A DNA stretch of 64,000 nt from Herbiconiux solani NBRC 106740 (GCF_001571005.1 NZ_BCST01000005.1:1-64000), one strand, 5' to 3'; positions 25,346 to 33,488 are shown, counted from the first letter of the stretch. Numbers and translations: made by a program. Notes: generated by a model not told the origin, from the sequence alone.

Positions 25346-25723
25346 TTACCGGGAATGTGCGGTCATGAAGTTTCGGTAGTCGGCCGGCGTGATTCGCCAA
25401 CGGCCATCGGTCTTCTCCGCGGGTAGTCGTCCTTCGCGGATAGCCAGTCGGATCGCATGGGACGTGAGTCCGGTTTGGTTCGCGACTTGTTCTGGCGTGT
25501 ACCAGTTCAGTCGAACTTTCGTCGACTTACGTGGCTGGCTTCCGTTGACGGATTCCGCCCACTGGAGCGCAGACCATCGGAGAGCGTTGAGGGTGGTGTA
25601 CAGCTCTTCGTCTTCGCTTCTCGCTCGGGTGCGCATGCGACCGATGTCGCTGAATTGTTCGAGTAGGTATGCCACTCGCGGGGGAACGACCGTGCCTACG
25701 ACGAAGCCTGCCGGTCGGGTCAT
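25346..25723 (-). CDS. HTH DNA-binding protein with excisionase-like C-terminus
   Basis: The 125-residue protein has a helical N-terminal part (about 1-70) and a C-terminal MerR/Xis-type HTH: YTPEQVANQTGLTSHAIRLA, then IREGRLPAEKTDGRWRI. It overlaps the small zinc protein gene (ATGA). It may regulate the operon or help excision or packaging-site recognition. Confidence 0.7.
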   Translation of the reverse strand: MTRPAGFVVGTVVPPRVAYLLEQFSDIGRMRTRARSEDEELYTTLNALRWSALQWAESVNGSQPRKSTKVRLNWYTPEQVANQTGLTSHAIRLAIREGRLPAEKTDGRWRITPADYRNFMTAHSR

Positions 25724-25839
25724 GCGTCTGAGGGGGTCAGGCTGGGGCAGGTGTCGTCGTGGACGATGCCGAGCACCCAGACGTTGCCGCCCGTGTCGGT
25801 GAGGACGGTGTCGCTGCTGCAGTCCGGGCAGAGGCTCAT
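25720..25839 (-). CDS. Tiny zinc-finger-like protein (39 aa)
   Basis: The product begins MSLCPDCSSDTVLTDTGG and has a later Cys in DDTCPSL, so a CxxC plus single-Cys metal site is possible. It overlaps the genes on both sides through ATGA joints, which supports real translation in spite of its size. AAGG is found upstream of the start. Function unknown. Confidence 0.6.
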   Translation of the reverse strand: MSLCPDCSSDTVLTDTGGNVWVLGIVHDDTCPSLTPSDA

Positions 25840-27074
25840 TTCGCTGCCCCTTCCCAGGACCCTGCGATAGCGACAAGCCCCGAAGGTGGCAGGAAGGTGG
25901 CCAAGGTGGCGGGGTTTGAATTCTTGCCACCTACGCCACCTTCGGTGCCACCTTCGACGCTCCACACCCAGCCGGCCCCGTACCCCGACTTGCCGCTGGC
26001 GACTTTCGGGTTCTTGCATCGTCGGCGGGCATCTTTGATTTCCTGATCGCTGAACCCGTTCGCACGGCCCGCCTTCAGAACATCTCTTGCGGGTGCCTCA
26101 AACGACTCCTGGTCGTGCAGATAGTCGAGGATGAACCCTTGTGCCGCGTTACGGTCGTCGTGGTCGCCACCGCCGGTCTGGTCGCGGTTGACGATGTCGG
26201 AGACGTTCACGTCGGTGTCTCCGAGGTAGTCGACCTGCGCGACGGTCGTGAATGCGCCGTCGTCGGTTTCGACTTCCACCGAACGGAGGTTGAACGCGAA
26301 GGACGATCCGCGCTCGGCGCTGTAGTTCGATTTGTCTACAGAGACGACGCGCTGCCCCGTCTCGTCGTCGGTCGCGAAGAGAAGCACGGACCTCGACACG
26401 TCTCGGAACGCGTGCGATCCGGAGAGCTTGTCGGAGACGCTGCCTGCGCCTTTGTTGAAGTGCATGATCGCGATCACGGCAACTTCCATCTCTTGAGCCA
26501 GCGATGCCAGCGGGTCGAGCGCTCGTCGCACGTCTGCAACCTTGTGGAGATCGCCGGCAAGGGTGGATGAGATGGGGTCGATCAGGATGACCTTCGCGCC
26601 CGTCTCCTCGAGCGCCTGCCGAATGAGCTCAACGTCGATGGGGAGACTTGGAACCGTCTCGTGTGTCTCTTCGTCGACCGTGGCTCGGATGGACAGTTTG
26701 AAGACTGCATCGGTGTCGGCGCGGGCCGCGATCAAGCGCGGCTTCATCACGGTCGACCAGTCATCTTCGTGGCTGATGATGATGAACGGTGAGGCAACTC
26801 CGTACAGGTCACCCTCAAGCGCACCAAGGATGGCTTGTGCGCCGATGTGCAGCGCGAATGTGGACTTGCCCTCTCCCCCGCGCCCCGCGAACACGGTGAC
26901 TGTTCCGAGAGGTATGCGGTCGTTCCAAAGCCACTTCTGTCGGCGGGTTCGGATGTGCGACGCGGGAGTGATGAGGAGTTCGCGTCGGTCGGTGTTGCGG
27001 GAGTTTGTGGCGTTGATAATTCGTCGGAGTTCGGCCGCATCGGTCTCGTCCGTCGTTACTGTGTCAGCGGTCAT
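25836..27074 (-). CDS. RecA/RepA-like AAA ATPase of phage replication type
   Basis: The 412-residue protein has Walker A GRGGEGKST (residues 64-72), a Walker B region AKVILIDPIS (near 155), and a sensor-like HFNKGAGSVSDKLSGSHAF, the arrangement of RepA/DnaB-like hexameric helicases and of phage replicative ATPases. The last 60 residues are Gly/Ser-rich and unconserved. It probably provides autonomous replication for the element. It overlaps the genes on both sides. Confidence 0.8.
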   Translation of the reverse strand: MTADTVTTDETDAAELRRIINATNSRNTDRRELLITPASHIRTRRQKWLWNDRIPLGTVTVFAGRGGEGKSTFALHIGAQAILGALEGDLYGVASPFIIISHEDDWSTVMKPRLIAARADTDAVFKLSIRATVDEETHETVPSLPIDVELIRQALEETGAKVILIDPISSTLAGDLHKVADVRRALDPLASLAQEMEVAVIAIMHFNKGAGSVSDKLSGSHAFRDVSRSVLLFATDDETGQRVVSVDKSNYSAERGSSFAFNLRSVEVETDDGAFTTVAQVDYLGDTDVNVSDIVNRDQTGGGDHDDRNAAQGFILDYLHDQESFEAPARDVLKAGRANGFSDQEIKDARRRCKNPKVASGKSGYGAGWVWSVEGGTEGGVGGKNSNPATLATFLPPSGLVAIAGSWEGAAK

Positions 27075-27505
27075 GTGGTGGTCCGATCTTCGGCGGCGGG
27101 GTGGGAGATAGTCCCGCCGAAGTGGTCAGTGAAAAGCTGGTTGAGGAATGCTTCGTATTCGGCTGCGCGCTCGGGGTTTCCCCGTCGCCGTTCCATCTCG
27201 GCGTGTGACGCGGGCGCGGGCTTGAGTTCCAGGCGGGGGTCGTAGAGGCGGGCGTAGTAGCGATCAGCGTCTGCCTGGGCCTTGGCGAGTTCGTCTCGGC
27301 GTGACTCGCGACCTTCGGACCACGCGAGAGTCCAGAACGCTTGTAGTCCGGTAGGCAGTTGCCAAAGTTGGAGCCGGTCGTGAGCGAGCTCGAACGCCCA
27401 CTGCTCGATAGCGTTGTTCGCGGTGTCGCTAATGCGGATGATGTGGGTGGGGATGTGAGAAGCGGCCAAACCCATTTCGGTATCTGGCCGCTTCTCCTCG
27501 TTCAT
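27071..27505 (-). CDS. Hypothetical phage-like protein
   Basis: This 144-residue protein starts at ATG 27505, which overlaps the previous gene (ATGA). Its C-terminal half is charged and helical (AKAQADADRYYARLYDPR). Nothing identifies a function. It is encoded between the ATPase and small HTH genes, so a role in replication control is possible. Confidence 0.6.
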   Translation of the reverse strand: MNEEKRPDTEMGLAASHIPTHIIRISDTANNAIEQWAFELAHDRLQLWQLPTGLQAFWTLAWSEGRESRRDELAKAQADADRYYARLYDPRLELKPAPASHAEMERRRGNPERAAEYEAFLNQLFTDHFGGTISHPAAEDRTTT

Positions 27506-27708
27506 CCCTCTGCCGTCCAATCGATCGGGGGCGGGTTCTCTGCTCGCGACGCCGCCTCGAGCAGACGCACTGCGAAGCGGACCGCTTCATCAGGGGAAAG
27601 GTCTGCCTGCATGCCGAGCACGTTGACAATGACGACGGGTGATGTCTCCTCGAGTAACCCCGCCTCAGTGGTGATCTGGCCGGCAAATCGTGTTTCGGTT
27701 GTGGTCAC
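27502..27708 (-). CDS. Small hypothetical protein
   Basis: The 68-residue protein includes VVIVNVLGMQADLSPDEAVR and a helical stretch FAVRLLEAASRAE. It overlaps both neighbours by 4 bases, which is the best support for it being real. No family recognised. Confidence 0.6.
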   Translation of the reverse strand: MTTTETRFAGQITTEAGLLEETSPVVIVNVLGMQADLSPDEAVRFAVRLLEAASRAENPPPIDWTAEG

Positions 27709-27929
27709 GATCGTTGTCCTCTCGTTGCGGGACGCTCGGGCATCTTGTCTGCGATTCGATCGAGGTCAGCCTTGTCGTACAACACCCGCCGGCCACGACC
27801 CTTCGGCGTGATCTCCTTCTGCTCGCGCAGGACGTCGAGGTCTCGCAGACTGATGCTGAGGTAGTAAGCGGCCATCTCTCGGGTCATCATTCGGGGAGCG
27901 AACTCCACTCGGGTGACATACAGCGACAT
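27705..27929 (-). CDS. Small HTH protein, Xis/MerR-like
   Basis: The 74-residue protein has the helix-turn-helix MTREMAAYYLSISLRDLDVL followed by the wing ITPKGRGRRVLYDKADLDRI, typical of excisionase-like DNA-binding proteins. GGAGG lies 11 bases before ATG 27929. The start overlaps the stop of the upstream gene. Confidence 0.75.
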   Translation of the reverse strand: MSLYVTRVEFAPRMMTREMAAYYLSISLRDLDVLREQKEITPKGRGRRVLYDKADLDRIADKMPERPATRGQRS

Positions 27930-28174
27930 CAGCGGATCGCCTCCGCTTGCCGGCACAAGTCGGACGCCTTGGTCTTCGTGACGACGACCACGCATTCCAG
28001 CTCGCTGAGCCGAATCGACGAGAACCCCAGGTAGACCATTGCCACACGCCAGGCCGGTACTCGATAGAGCCTGAGGGACTGGTAGAACTCGTGAAGGCTG
28101 AGCCGGCTTCGCACCACCCGTGCGAACGGCCGCCGGAGCTTAGCTCGGTGGCTTGGGCGGATCGAGGCCGTCAC
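27929..28174 (-). CDS. Small basic hypothetical protein
   Basis: The 81-residue protein is Arg-rich in its first half (RAKLRRPFARVVRSRLSL) and has a hydrophobic middle. It ends in a TGATG overlap with the HTH gene. No family recognised. Confidence 0.55.
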   Translation of the reverse strand: MTASIRPSHRAKLRRPFARVVRSRLSLHEFYQSLRLYRVPAWRVAMVYLGFSSIRLSELECVVVVTKTKASDLCRQAEAIR

Positions 28175-28839
28175 GCTGCCACCGCCTCAGTGGAGTTGAG
28201 CTTTTCGCACTCAATGGAGAGCCAGTTGATGTCGTTAGCCAAAGAGCGGGCCGAGAAGACGGTCAGCTCGTACCTTGGTACCTCGATCTCGAGCCGCCAA
28301 CCCTCTGCAGTAACGCGGATCATGGTTACCGTGTAGTGGCCCTGCGGGTGGTCGATCGAGTCGCCATTGTGGATGACGATCGGAGTCCCCAGTGCTGTCT
28401 TTTCGTCGTACTCGTGCCATCGCTCCGTGCATCGAGTGTCATCGCAGGGAACCACGAGGAACATCGAGTTTGGCTCCGCTGTTGGCAAGAACCGGCCGAT
28501 CCGCTCTGACTCGTACCACTCGTCACCCGCGCTGCCTTGAGTGGTGAAGGTTAGGCACCCGGCCCAACTCTTACCGTCTCGGAAGTTCTCCGCGGCCCGG
28601 AGCATCTGCTCGAAGAGTTTTGCTTCTGCACCATTGGTCGCGATGACTTCGATGCGCATGTGACTGGGGAGAATCCTTACGACGCCACCACTGTGAAAGT
28701 ATCGGCCGTCGTCGAGCTCGAGCGGTTCGAATTCGCAACGGTCGACGAGGGTGACGATCTCGTAGGAGGCAAACCGGGCAGCGAAGTCGGCCTGCTCCGG
28801 GGTCATCGGCGTGGGTTGTGGCAATATAGCTTTAGACAT
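28171..28839 (-). CDS. Hypothetical protein of the element's early operon
   Basis: The 222-residue protein starts at ATG 28839, with GAAGGA 8 bases upstream. Its acidic, beta-rich sequence includes SYEIVTLVDRCEFEPLELDD and VVPCDDTRCTERWHEYDE. Function unknown. It overlaps the neighbours at both ends. Confidence 0.6.
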   Translation of the reverse strand: MSKAILPQPTPMTPEQADFAARFASYEIVTLVDRCEFEPLELDDGRYFHSGGVVRILPSHMRIEVIATNGAEAKLFEQMLRAAENFRDGKSWAGCLTFTTQGSAGDEWYESERIGRFLPTAEPNSMFLVVPCDDTRCTERWHEYDEKTALGTPIVIHNGDSIDHPQGHYTVTMIRVTAEGWRLEIEVPRYELTVFSARSLANDINWLSIECEKLNSTEAVAA

Positions 28840-29140
28840 TCTGATTTCCTTCGTCGTTGTAGGTGTCGGACATTTCCCCCGGTTCCTGCGCCAACAGGAC
28901 CGGGGATTCCTTTTTCGAGCCCCAGATGTGTCCCCTCCTGGACTGTCGGAAGCGGTACAGCATGCTGAGGAAACGCAGCAGTGGGGCTGCATCGGACTGG
29001 CTGAGTCGAACGGTGAACCCGTCAGGCCAGGAGAGCACTACGTCGCCATCCAGGCGTCGCACTACTTCTTCCCCGGTCGGGTCCGCGTACGTCAGCGGGT
29101 TGTACCCAAGCGAATGGACGGCTCGGGGCGGTGTGGACAC
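28832..29140 (-). CDS. Hypothetical protein of the element's early operon
   Basis: The 102-residue protein starts at GTG 29140, immediately after the TAA of the HTH gene. It has a beta-rich centre (VVLSWPDGFTVRLSQSDAAP) and ends in an acidic tail. It overlaps the next gene by 8 bases. Function unknown. Confidence 0.6.
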   Translation of the reverse strand: MSTPPRAVHSLGYNPLTYADPTGEEVVRRLDGDVVLSWPDGFTVRLSQSDAAPLLRFLSMLYRFRQSRRGHIWGSKKESPVLLAQEPGEMSDTYNDEGNQNV

Positions 29141-29353
29141 TTACGCCGGCATCGCGTGGACCGGGCGGGTGAACATCGCAACGAATGGCTCGCGCGGGAT
29201 GACGATGCGGCGCCCGACCTTGATCGCGGGAATCGTACCCTGGCGGATGCCTTCGGTGACCGTGCGGGGATTCACCCGCAGGATGCCGGCCACCTCGTTC
29301 CTGGTGAGAACCGCGGTCGTAGCAACCCTGGCCTCTTCGAGTGTGGTGATCAT
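29141..29353 (-). CDS. HTH protein, excisionase family, first gene of the minus-strand operon
   Basis: The 70-residue protein has an HTH (VLTRNEVAGILRVNPRTVTE) and a wing (IRQGTIPAIKVGRRIVIPRE) typical of excisionase/MerR-like proteins of actinobacterial prophages. GGAGGAA precedes the ATG. As the first gene, divergent from the putative regulator and integrase, it is the best excisionase or Cro-like candidate. Confidence 0.8.
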   Translation of the reverse strand: MITTLEEARVATTAVLTRNEVAGILRVNPRTVTEGIRQGTIPAIKVGRRIVIPREPFVAMFTRPVHAMPA

Positions 29354-29435
29354 TCTTCCTCCGATGTACTTGCGTGAACATCACGTACTCAGATACTAAA
29401 CAGAACTTTGAGGTTCGCGCAAGCGCCTCACCGGC
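29354..29435. promoter_or_regulatory. Divergent switch region between operon and regulator/integrase
   Basis: The 82-bp gap contains the dyad CGTGA-ACA-TCACG (29373-29385) and an AT-rich stretch around GATACTAAA (29392-29400) that could serve as a -10 region. A regulator binding the dyad could choose between the integrase direction and the replication/packaging operon. Direct promoter calls are uncertain. Confidence 0.5.
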
Positions 29436-30032
29436 GTGTATGGTTTGGGTGTGTTAGTAGACGACGACCTTCCCGACGGGTGGCGCATTATTCATTCGCC
29501 GATGCCAAACGGCGACGAGATCGAACGAGCGCTGATCCGTTCGGAGCGCGCCGATGCGGTGGCGCACTCATGGGATGAGATCGAACGCGAGGACAACGGG
29601 CAGCGGGTGTTGCTCCGCATGGCTCCACCCGAGGTCGAGGACGGCCGCATCGTGAACGATGGGGCGAAAGTCACGGCAGTAGTAGTGCTGCCGGACCAGT
29701 CATCGGACCGAGTGACTGCAGCTCAGATGCGATTCCCGTTGGGTCAGATCGAAGGTGCAGCGAACCGACGCAACCAGGCGGCACGTCCTATGATCGCGTC
29801 GCTACTCGGGTCGATCGACTATGAGCCCCCTGCGCCGATCGGACGCCCAGATGGCACAGACGGCTTCTACGCGAGAGTCGCGATGCTGTGGCGCTTCTAC
29901 GAAGAAGACCCCAACCCCACGGAGCGCCTGCGTCAAGCGTGCGGGACTTCCCTGCCGACGGCTCAGCGATGGGTAGCAGAAGCGCGCCGACGACGCCTGC
30001 TACCACCAGGCCGGAGAGGGCGAGCGAAGTGA
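29436..30032 (+). CDS. Putative element regulator upstream of the integrase
   Basis: The 198-residue protein starts at GTG 29436, or possibly at GTG 29451 (which begins VLVDDDLPDG); neither has a Shine-Dalgarno, so a leaderless message is possible. The C-terminal 50 residues (ERLRQACGTSLPTAQRWVAE and a basic RRRRLLPPGRRGRAK tail) look like an HTH that binds DNA. Proteins of this type commonly precede integrases in actinobacterial prophages. A repressor role is inferred. Confidence 0.65.
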   Translation: MYGLGVLVDDDLPDGWRIIHSPMPNGDEIERALIRSERADAVAHSWDEIEREDNGQRVLLRMAPPEVEDGRIVNDGAKVTAVVVLPDQSSDRVTAAQMRFPLGQIEGAANRRNQAARPMIASLLGSIDYEPPAPIGRPDGTDGFYARVAMLWRFYEEDPNPTERLRQACGTSLPTAQRWVAEARRRRLLPPGRRGRAK

Positions 30033-31243
30033 CTCCCAGATCTCGACGACGAGGGCGTGGAGCCATCTACGCGTACACGACAAAGGCCGGCACTCGCTGG
30101 CGATGGCAGATCTACGAACCTGTCGATCCTGCAGCACCCGATGGCGAACTCAAGCGCACGAGTAAAGGCGGATACCTGAAGGCTGATGGTGCCGACGAGG
30201 GGCTGCGTGAAGCGCTCGCAAGGCTTAAGGCGCGGGCGCGGGCAGCCACCCCCAAAGGGACCACGTTCGACACCTACGGTCGCGAATGGCTAGACGGCAT
30301 CGACGTCGCGCCGTCCACTCGCGCTGGGTACGAACGGCTGTTCCGCCTGTACCTTTCCCCCAAGCTCGGGAACAGCTCCCTCGAAGGCATCACGCCGAGC
30401 GCACTCAAGCGCCACTACGCCTTTCTGCGACGCGAGGGTGGGCAGGACGGTGCCGAGCTATCGGCCAACACTGTGCGCAAGGCACACGTCGTTCTGGGGT
30501 CGATTCTCGATGCCGCAGTCGATGACGGCCTGTTGACGAGCAACGCCGCGCGTCGCACAAAGGTCGTGAAGGCACCGACCGGAAAGCAGGTGCGCGCTGC
30601 GGCACCTGAGATGGTCACGTGGTCGGCGTCGCAACTCAACACCTTCCTCGCCTGGGATCGCGACGTCTATCAGGACGAGCACCACGCCTTCTGGTTCCTG
30701 CTTGCGCGCACCGGCATGAGGCGCAGTGAGGGACTGGCGTTGCGGTGGTCGGACATTGATGTGAAGCACCGACGTGTGTCCGTGAGGCGAGCAGCAGACA
30801 CGATCGCGCACGGGACTGTGAAGTCGACGAAGAGCGGCAAGGCTCGGGTGATCGATGTCGACTCTGAGACCATCGACGTGCTCAAGTCGTGGAAAGCGCT
30901 GCGGGGCTCACTGTCGCTGGATCTCGCTCGGGCAGATGCATACCTCTTCGGAGACGACGGAGGCAACGTGATCAACCCGAACCGCGCCACGGCACGATGG
31001 GCGGTCAGGGTGGCCGCAGCCCGACGGGCCCTGGGTGAGGAGACGCTGCCAGCGATGCCGATGCACGGCCTGCGCCATTCCCACGCGACCCTCCTGCTGG
31101 CTGAGGGCGTGCACCCGAAGGTTGTGCAGGAGCGCCTGGGGCACAGCGATATCTCGATCACCATGAGCGTGTACAGCCACGTCACCGAGACCATGCAACG
31201 CGACGCCGCGGATCGACTCGCGGCCGTGTTCGCGGGGGCTTAG
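30029..31243 (+). CDS. Tyrosine-type site-specific integrase
   Basis: The 404-residue protein has an N-terminal arm-binding domain (about 15-60), an SAM-like core-binding domain (about 85-170) and a C-terminal catalytic domain with RTGMRRSEGLALRW (first catalytic Arg, about residue 226), the HGLRHSHATLLL box (about 345) and the nucleophile Tyr in YSHV (about 381). GTG at 30029 overlaps the regulator stop, with GGAGAGGG upstream. It inserts and excises the element at the tRNA-Arg 3' end, 79 bases downstream of its stop. Confidence 0.93.
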   Translation: MTPRSRRRGRGAIYAYTTKAGTRWRWQIYEPVDPAAPDGELKRTSKGGYLKADGADEGLREALARLKARARAATPKGTTFDTYGREWLDGIDVAPSTRAGYERLFRLYLSPKLGNSSLEGITPSALKRHYAFLRREGGQDGAELSANTVRKAHVVLGSILDAAVDDGLLTSNAARRTKVVKAPTGKQVRAAAPEMVTWSASQLNTFLAWDRDVYQDEHHAFWFLLARTGMRRSEGLALRWSDIDVKHRRVSVRRAADTIAHGTVKSTKSGKARVIDVDSETIDVLKSWKALRGSLSLDLARADAYLFGDDGGNVINPNRATARWAVRVAAARRALGEETLPAMPMHGLRHSHATLLLAEGVHPKVVQERLGHSDISITMSVYSHVTETMQRDAADRLAAVFAGA

Positions 31244-31321
31244 CACAGGATTCAGCACATGGGGCCGATTTGGCGACAGACACAAAACGCAAATGACCCG
31301 GTCAGACGCCGATTCACTACC

Positions 31322-31343
31322 GTGCCCCTGGAGGGACTCGAAC
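31322..31343. repeat. Right attachment-site repeat within tRNA-Arg
   Basis: This copy is identical to 16058-16079 and forms the acceptor 3' strand and T-arm of the tRNA, so the tRNA gene is restored by element DNA after integration. The crossover must lie within these 22 bases. Confidence 0.88.
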
Positions 31344-31394
31344 CCCCAACCCTTTCCTTAGGACGGAACTGCTCTTCCATTGAGCTACAGAGGC
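31323..31394 (-). tRNA. tRNA-Arg (anticodon CCT)
   Basis: The minus strand folds as a tRNA: acceptor GCCTCTG pairs with CAGGGGC, D-arm GCTC/GAGC, anticodon loop GTCCTAA with CCT, T-arm with TTCGAGT loop. No CCA is encoded. One mismatch lies at the top of the anticodon stem. It is the integration target of the element. Confidence 0.92.
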
Positions 31395-31445
31395 TGACCC
31401 TCCAAGTCTACCGACGCCGCGGCAGGCCCGACGCGAGCACGTGAC

Positions 31446-31943
31446 TCAGGCCGCGACGTCCAAGAACGTCTCCCACTGCGGCTCCGCCCGCTCCGCACCC
31501 TTGAGGGTCCAGCCCGCTTGGTGCGGCATCCGCGGCGAGAAGCGCAGCGACCAGCCCATCTCGGCCGGCGTCCGGTCGCCCTTCACGTTGTTGCAGCGCA
31601 GGCAGCAGGCGACCAGGTTCTCCCACGTGTCCTTGCCGCCGCGCGACCGCGGATGCACGTGGTCGATCGTGGTGGCGGATGCTCCGCAGTAGCCGCAGCG
31701 CTGGTTGTCGCGCCGCAGCACACCACGCCGCGAGACCGGCATCATCCTGTTCAGGGGCACCCGCACGTAGCGGGTCAGCAGGATGACCGCGGGCCGCTCG
31801 TAGGCGCCCGTGATCCCGAGAACCGGGTGGTCGTCGTCGCTCGCGAGGACGCGGGCCTTCTCGTTCAGGACGAGGACGAGGGCCCTCTTGAACGAGACGA
31901 CACCGAGCGGTTCATATCCTGCATTGAGTACCAGAGTTCGCAT
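31446..31943 (-). CDS. HNH endonuclease
   Basis: The 165-residue protein has the HNH site: RCGYCGASATTIDHVHPRSRG with two zinc Cys and the DH pair, then KDTWENLVACCLRCNNVKGD with the other two Cys and the Asn and Lys of the motif. The N-terminus (RTLVLNAGYEPLGVVSFKRA) is typical for the actinobacterial chromosomal HNH family. ATG 31943 is used because AGGGAGAG is right before it. Role unknown. It lies outside the mobile element. Confidence 0.9.
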   Translation of the reverse strand: MRTLVLNAGYEPLGVVSFKRALVLVLNEKARVLASDDDHPVLGITGAYERPAVILLTRYVRVPLNRMMPVSRRGVLRRDNQRCGYCGASATTIDHVHPRSRGGKDTWENLVACCLRCNNVKGDRTPAEMGWSLRFSPRMPHQAGWTLKGAERAEPQWETFLDVAA

Positions 31944-32029
31944 GCTCTCCCTTTCGAAGAGACCTGGACGGCTTCCAGGTGTTCGACGTTTCACACACCA
32001 TCGGCGAGAGCCGGAGACGCGCGGGCAAC

Positions 32030-32060
32030 AAAAAAGGCGCCGTCACGATGACAGCGCCTT
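32030..32060 (-). terminator. Rho-independent terminator of the NlpC/P60 gene
   Basis: Read on the minus strand, AAGGCGCTGTCA pairs with TGACGGCGCCTT (12 positions with one T-G pair) around a TCG loop, followed by a T-run. It ends transcription about 230 bases after the NlpC/P60 stop, so the mRNA has a long 3' UTR. Confidence 0.85.
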
Positions 32061-32287
32061 ACTCCCAGAACCAGCTATGCGGCTCTGACTCAGCCCACTC
32101 GAGTGCCGACGCACGAGCAGCAGGAAACGCACCGTGGTGCGGCGGCTCCTACCCTGTGACATCAGGCTCTCCGGGATCTCGAGGACGATCAGAGCTAAAG
32201 AGTACGACAGAAACGGCGTACCACATATCCGTGGCACGCCGTTTCAGGAGGCGGTAACGAAGTGTTTACACTCCGGTCGCGAGCAGG
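32061..32287 (-). other. 3' UTR of the NlpC/P60 gene with a strong hairpin
   Basis: No gene is visible in this 227-bp stretch. A hairpin at 32210-32245 has 10-bp outer arms (GAAACGGCGT and complement) and a 4-bp inner stem, but no U-run. It may protect the mRNA 3' end or process the message. Confidence 0.5.
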
Positions 32288-33346
32288 TCAGCTGACGATG
32301 CGCACGAAGTAGTAACTGCCCCAGGTCGGGCGGTGCTCGACGTAGCGACCCCAGTCGGGCGAGTCGATCATCGTGCCGTCGCCGGCGTAGATGCCGACGT
32401 GACCGATCGGGTAGATCATCAGGTCGCCGGCCTGAGCATCCTCAGGAGCGATCGGGATGCCCATCGCGGCCTGGTTGCTCACGGTGCGCGGGAGGTAGAT
32501 GCCGAACGCGCCGAAGACGTACTGCGTGAGGCCGTCGCAGCCGAAGCTGGTGTCGGGGCTCGCACCGCTGCCGTAGGGCACGACGCCGACGAACTGCTCC
32601 GCGAACGCGACCAGGGCCGCACCGCTGTAAGAGCCCGAGGGCGGGTTGACCGTGAACGCGCCGGAGGAGGCGCCCGAGGTCTTCTTGGCGGTCGCGGCGT
32701 TCGCGGCGTTGGTGGCGGCGAGTTCGGCGGCCTGGGTGGCGGCGACCGCAGCGGCGGCGGCCTCACGGGCTGCGGCGAGCTGCTCGGTGGTCGGCGCGGT
32801 GTAGTTGTCGCGGCTGATCGCGAGCTGGGCCGAGGCATCCGGCACGACGAGGGTCTGCTGGCCGCTCAGGGCGGCATCGGTCGAGACGCCGTTGTCGAAG
32901 CTGCCGCCGCCGCCGAAGGCGTAGGCGGGCAGAGCCATGGTGGCGACGAGGGCGGCCGCGAAGGTCATGACGACGACGCTGACGGTGCCCTTCTTCGTGG
33001 GCTTCGCGAAACGCGGCTTCCGGATGAACGGGGCGCGCTGAGCGGGAGCCGCGGCGGCCTTCCGCGTGGCGAGATCCGTCTTGGCAGCCGGGGTCGCGGC
33101 AGCGGGGGCAGCCGGAACCGACGTCGAGACGACCGGAGTCACGGCGACCGACGACGTCGCGACAGCCTTCGACGGAGCGGCGGCCGACGAGGCCAGCACG
33201 ATCTCCGTGGAGGGCTTCGCCGCTGCGGCGGCCTGCTCCATCGCGCGGAGCTCCCGACGTGTCAGGGGCTGAGCGGGAGGTGTCGCGGGTCGGTTCGGGT
33301 CTTCGGGAGTCTGCTCGTTGTCGAGCGAGTCACCATGTGGGGCCAA
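32288..33346 (-). CDS. NlpC/P60 cell-wall peptidase with a signal/membrane anchor
   Basis: The 352-residue protein has a basic N-terminus, a long Ala/Pro/Ser-rich part, a membrane segment (about 125-148, VSVVVMTFAAALVATMALPA) that may be a late signal peptide, an Ala-rich coiled region and an NlpC/P60 domain (about 250-350) with catalytic Cys in FGCDGLTQYVF and His in GHVGIYAGDG. It cuts peptidoglycan stem peptides. The TTG start at 33346 is preferred because GGAGGA lies 6 bases upstream; an in-frame ATG at 33376 lacks such a site. Confidence 0.85.
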   Translation of the reverse strand: MAPHGDSLDNEQTPEDPNRPATPPAQPLTRRELRAMEQAAAAAKPSTEIVLASSAAAPSKAVATSSVAVTPVVSTSVPAAPAAATPAAKTDLATRKAAAAPAQRAPFIRKPRFAKPTKKGTVSVVVMTFAAALVATMALPAYAFGGGGSFDNGVSTDAALSGQQTLVVPDASAQLAISRDNYTAPTTEQLAAAREAAAAAVAATQAAELAATNAANAATAKKTSGASSGAFTVNPPSGSYSGAALVAFAEQFVGVVPYGSGASPDTSFGCDGLTQYVFGAFGIYLPRTVSNQAAMGIPIAPEDAQAGDLMIYPIGHVGIYAGDGTMIDSPDWGRYVEHRPTWGSYYFVRIVS

Positions 33347-33485
33347 AATGCAATCCTCCGGCACCTCTCGCAGCATCGTGCACTGCTCCCGTCCACACCG
33401 ATAAGCGTGCGTAGTCAGCAGCCAAGAGACGGGAATCGAGGTGTCTTGGCCCGTGTCCAGCCGCTTCGGGCATGGCCGGACTCGT
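33347..33485 (-). promoter_or_regulatory. Structured 5' leader of the NlpC/P60 gene
   Basis: About 138 transcribed bases carry two stable hairpins. GTCCGGCC (33474-33481) pairs with GGCTGGAC (33455-33462), and GCCAAGA (33444-33450) pairs with TCTTGGC (33421-33427). GCCCG in the first loop can instead pair with CGGGC just after the hairpin, giving two exclusive folds, as in a switch. No known riboswitch consensus is recognised. Confidence 0.5.
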
Positions 33486-33488
33486 TAG

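Larger units (their letters stand above)
16058..31343. mobile_element. Integrated element in tRNA-Arg(CCT): candidate phage satellite with cargo genes
   Basis: The element is bounded by a 22-bp direct repeat (16058-16079 and 31322-31343). The right copy is the T-loop and acceptor 3' end of tRNA-Arg(CCT), and the left copy is an isolated fragment. A tyrosine integrase ends 78 bases from the right repeat. Inside are a 15-gene phage-like operon on the minus strand (22991-29353), with a RecA/RepA-like ATPase and a terminase small subunit, and a cargo block (16245-22772). No large terminase, portal, capsid protease or lysis gene is visible. This points to a satellite or a decayed prophage. Confidence 0.85.

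Noticed and set aside
31244-31321. A second gene between integrase and tRNA
   Set aside because: The 78-bp gap contains no start with a readable frame of useful size.
33455-33481. H-type pseudoknot in the NlpC/P60 leader
   Set aside because: Only 1 base would connect across an 8-bp stem, which is sterically impossible; the pairings are more likely alternatives.
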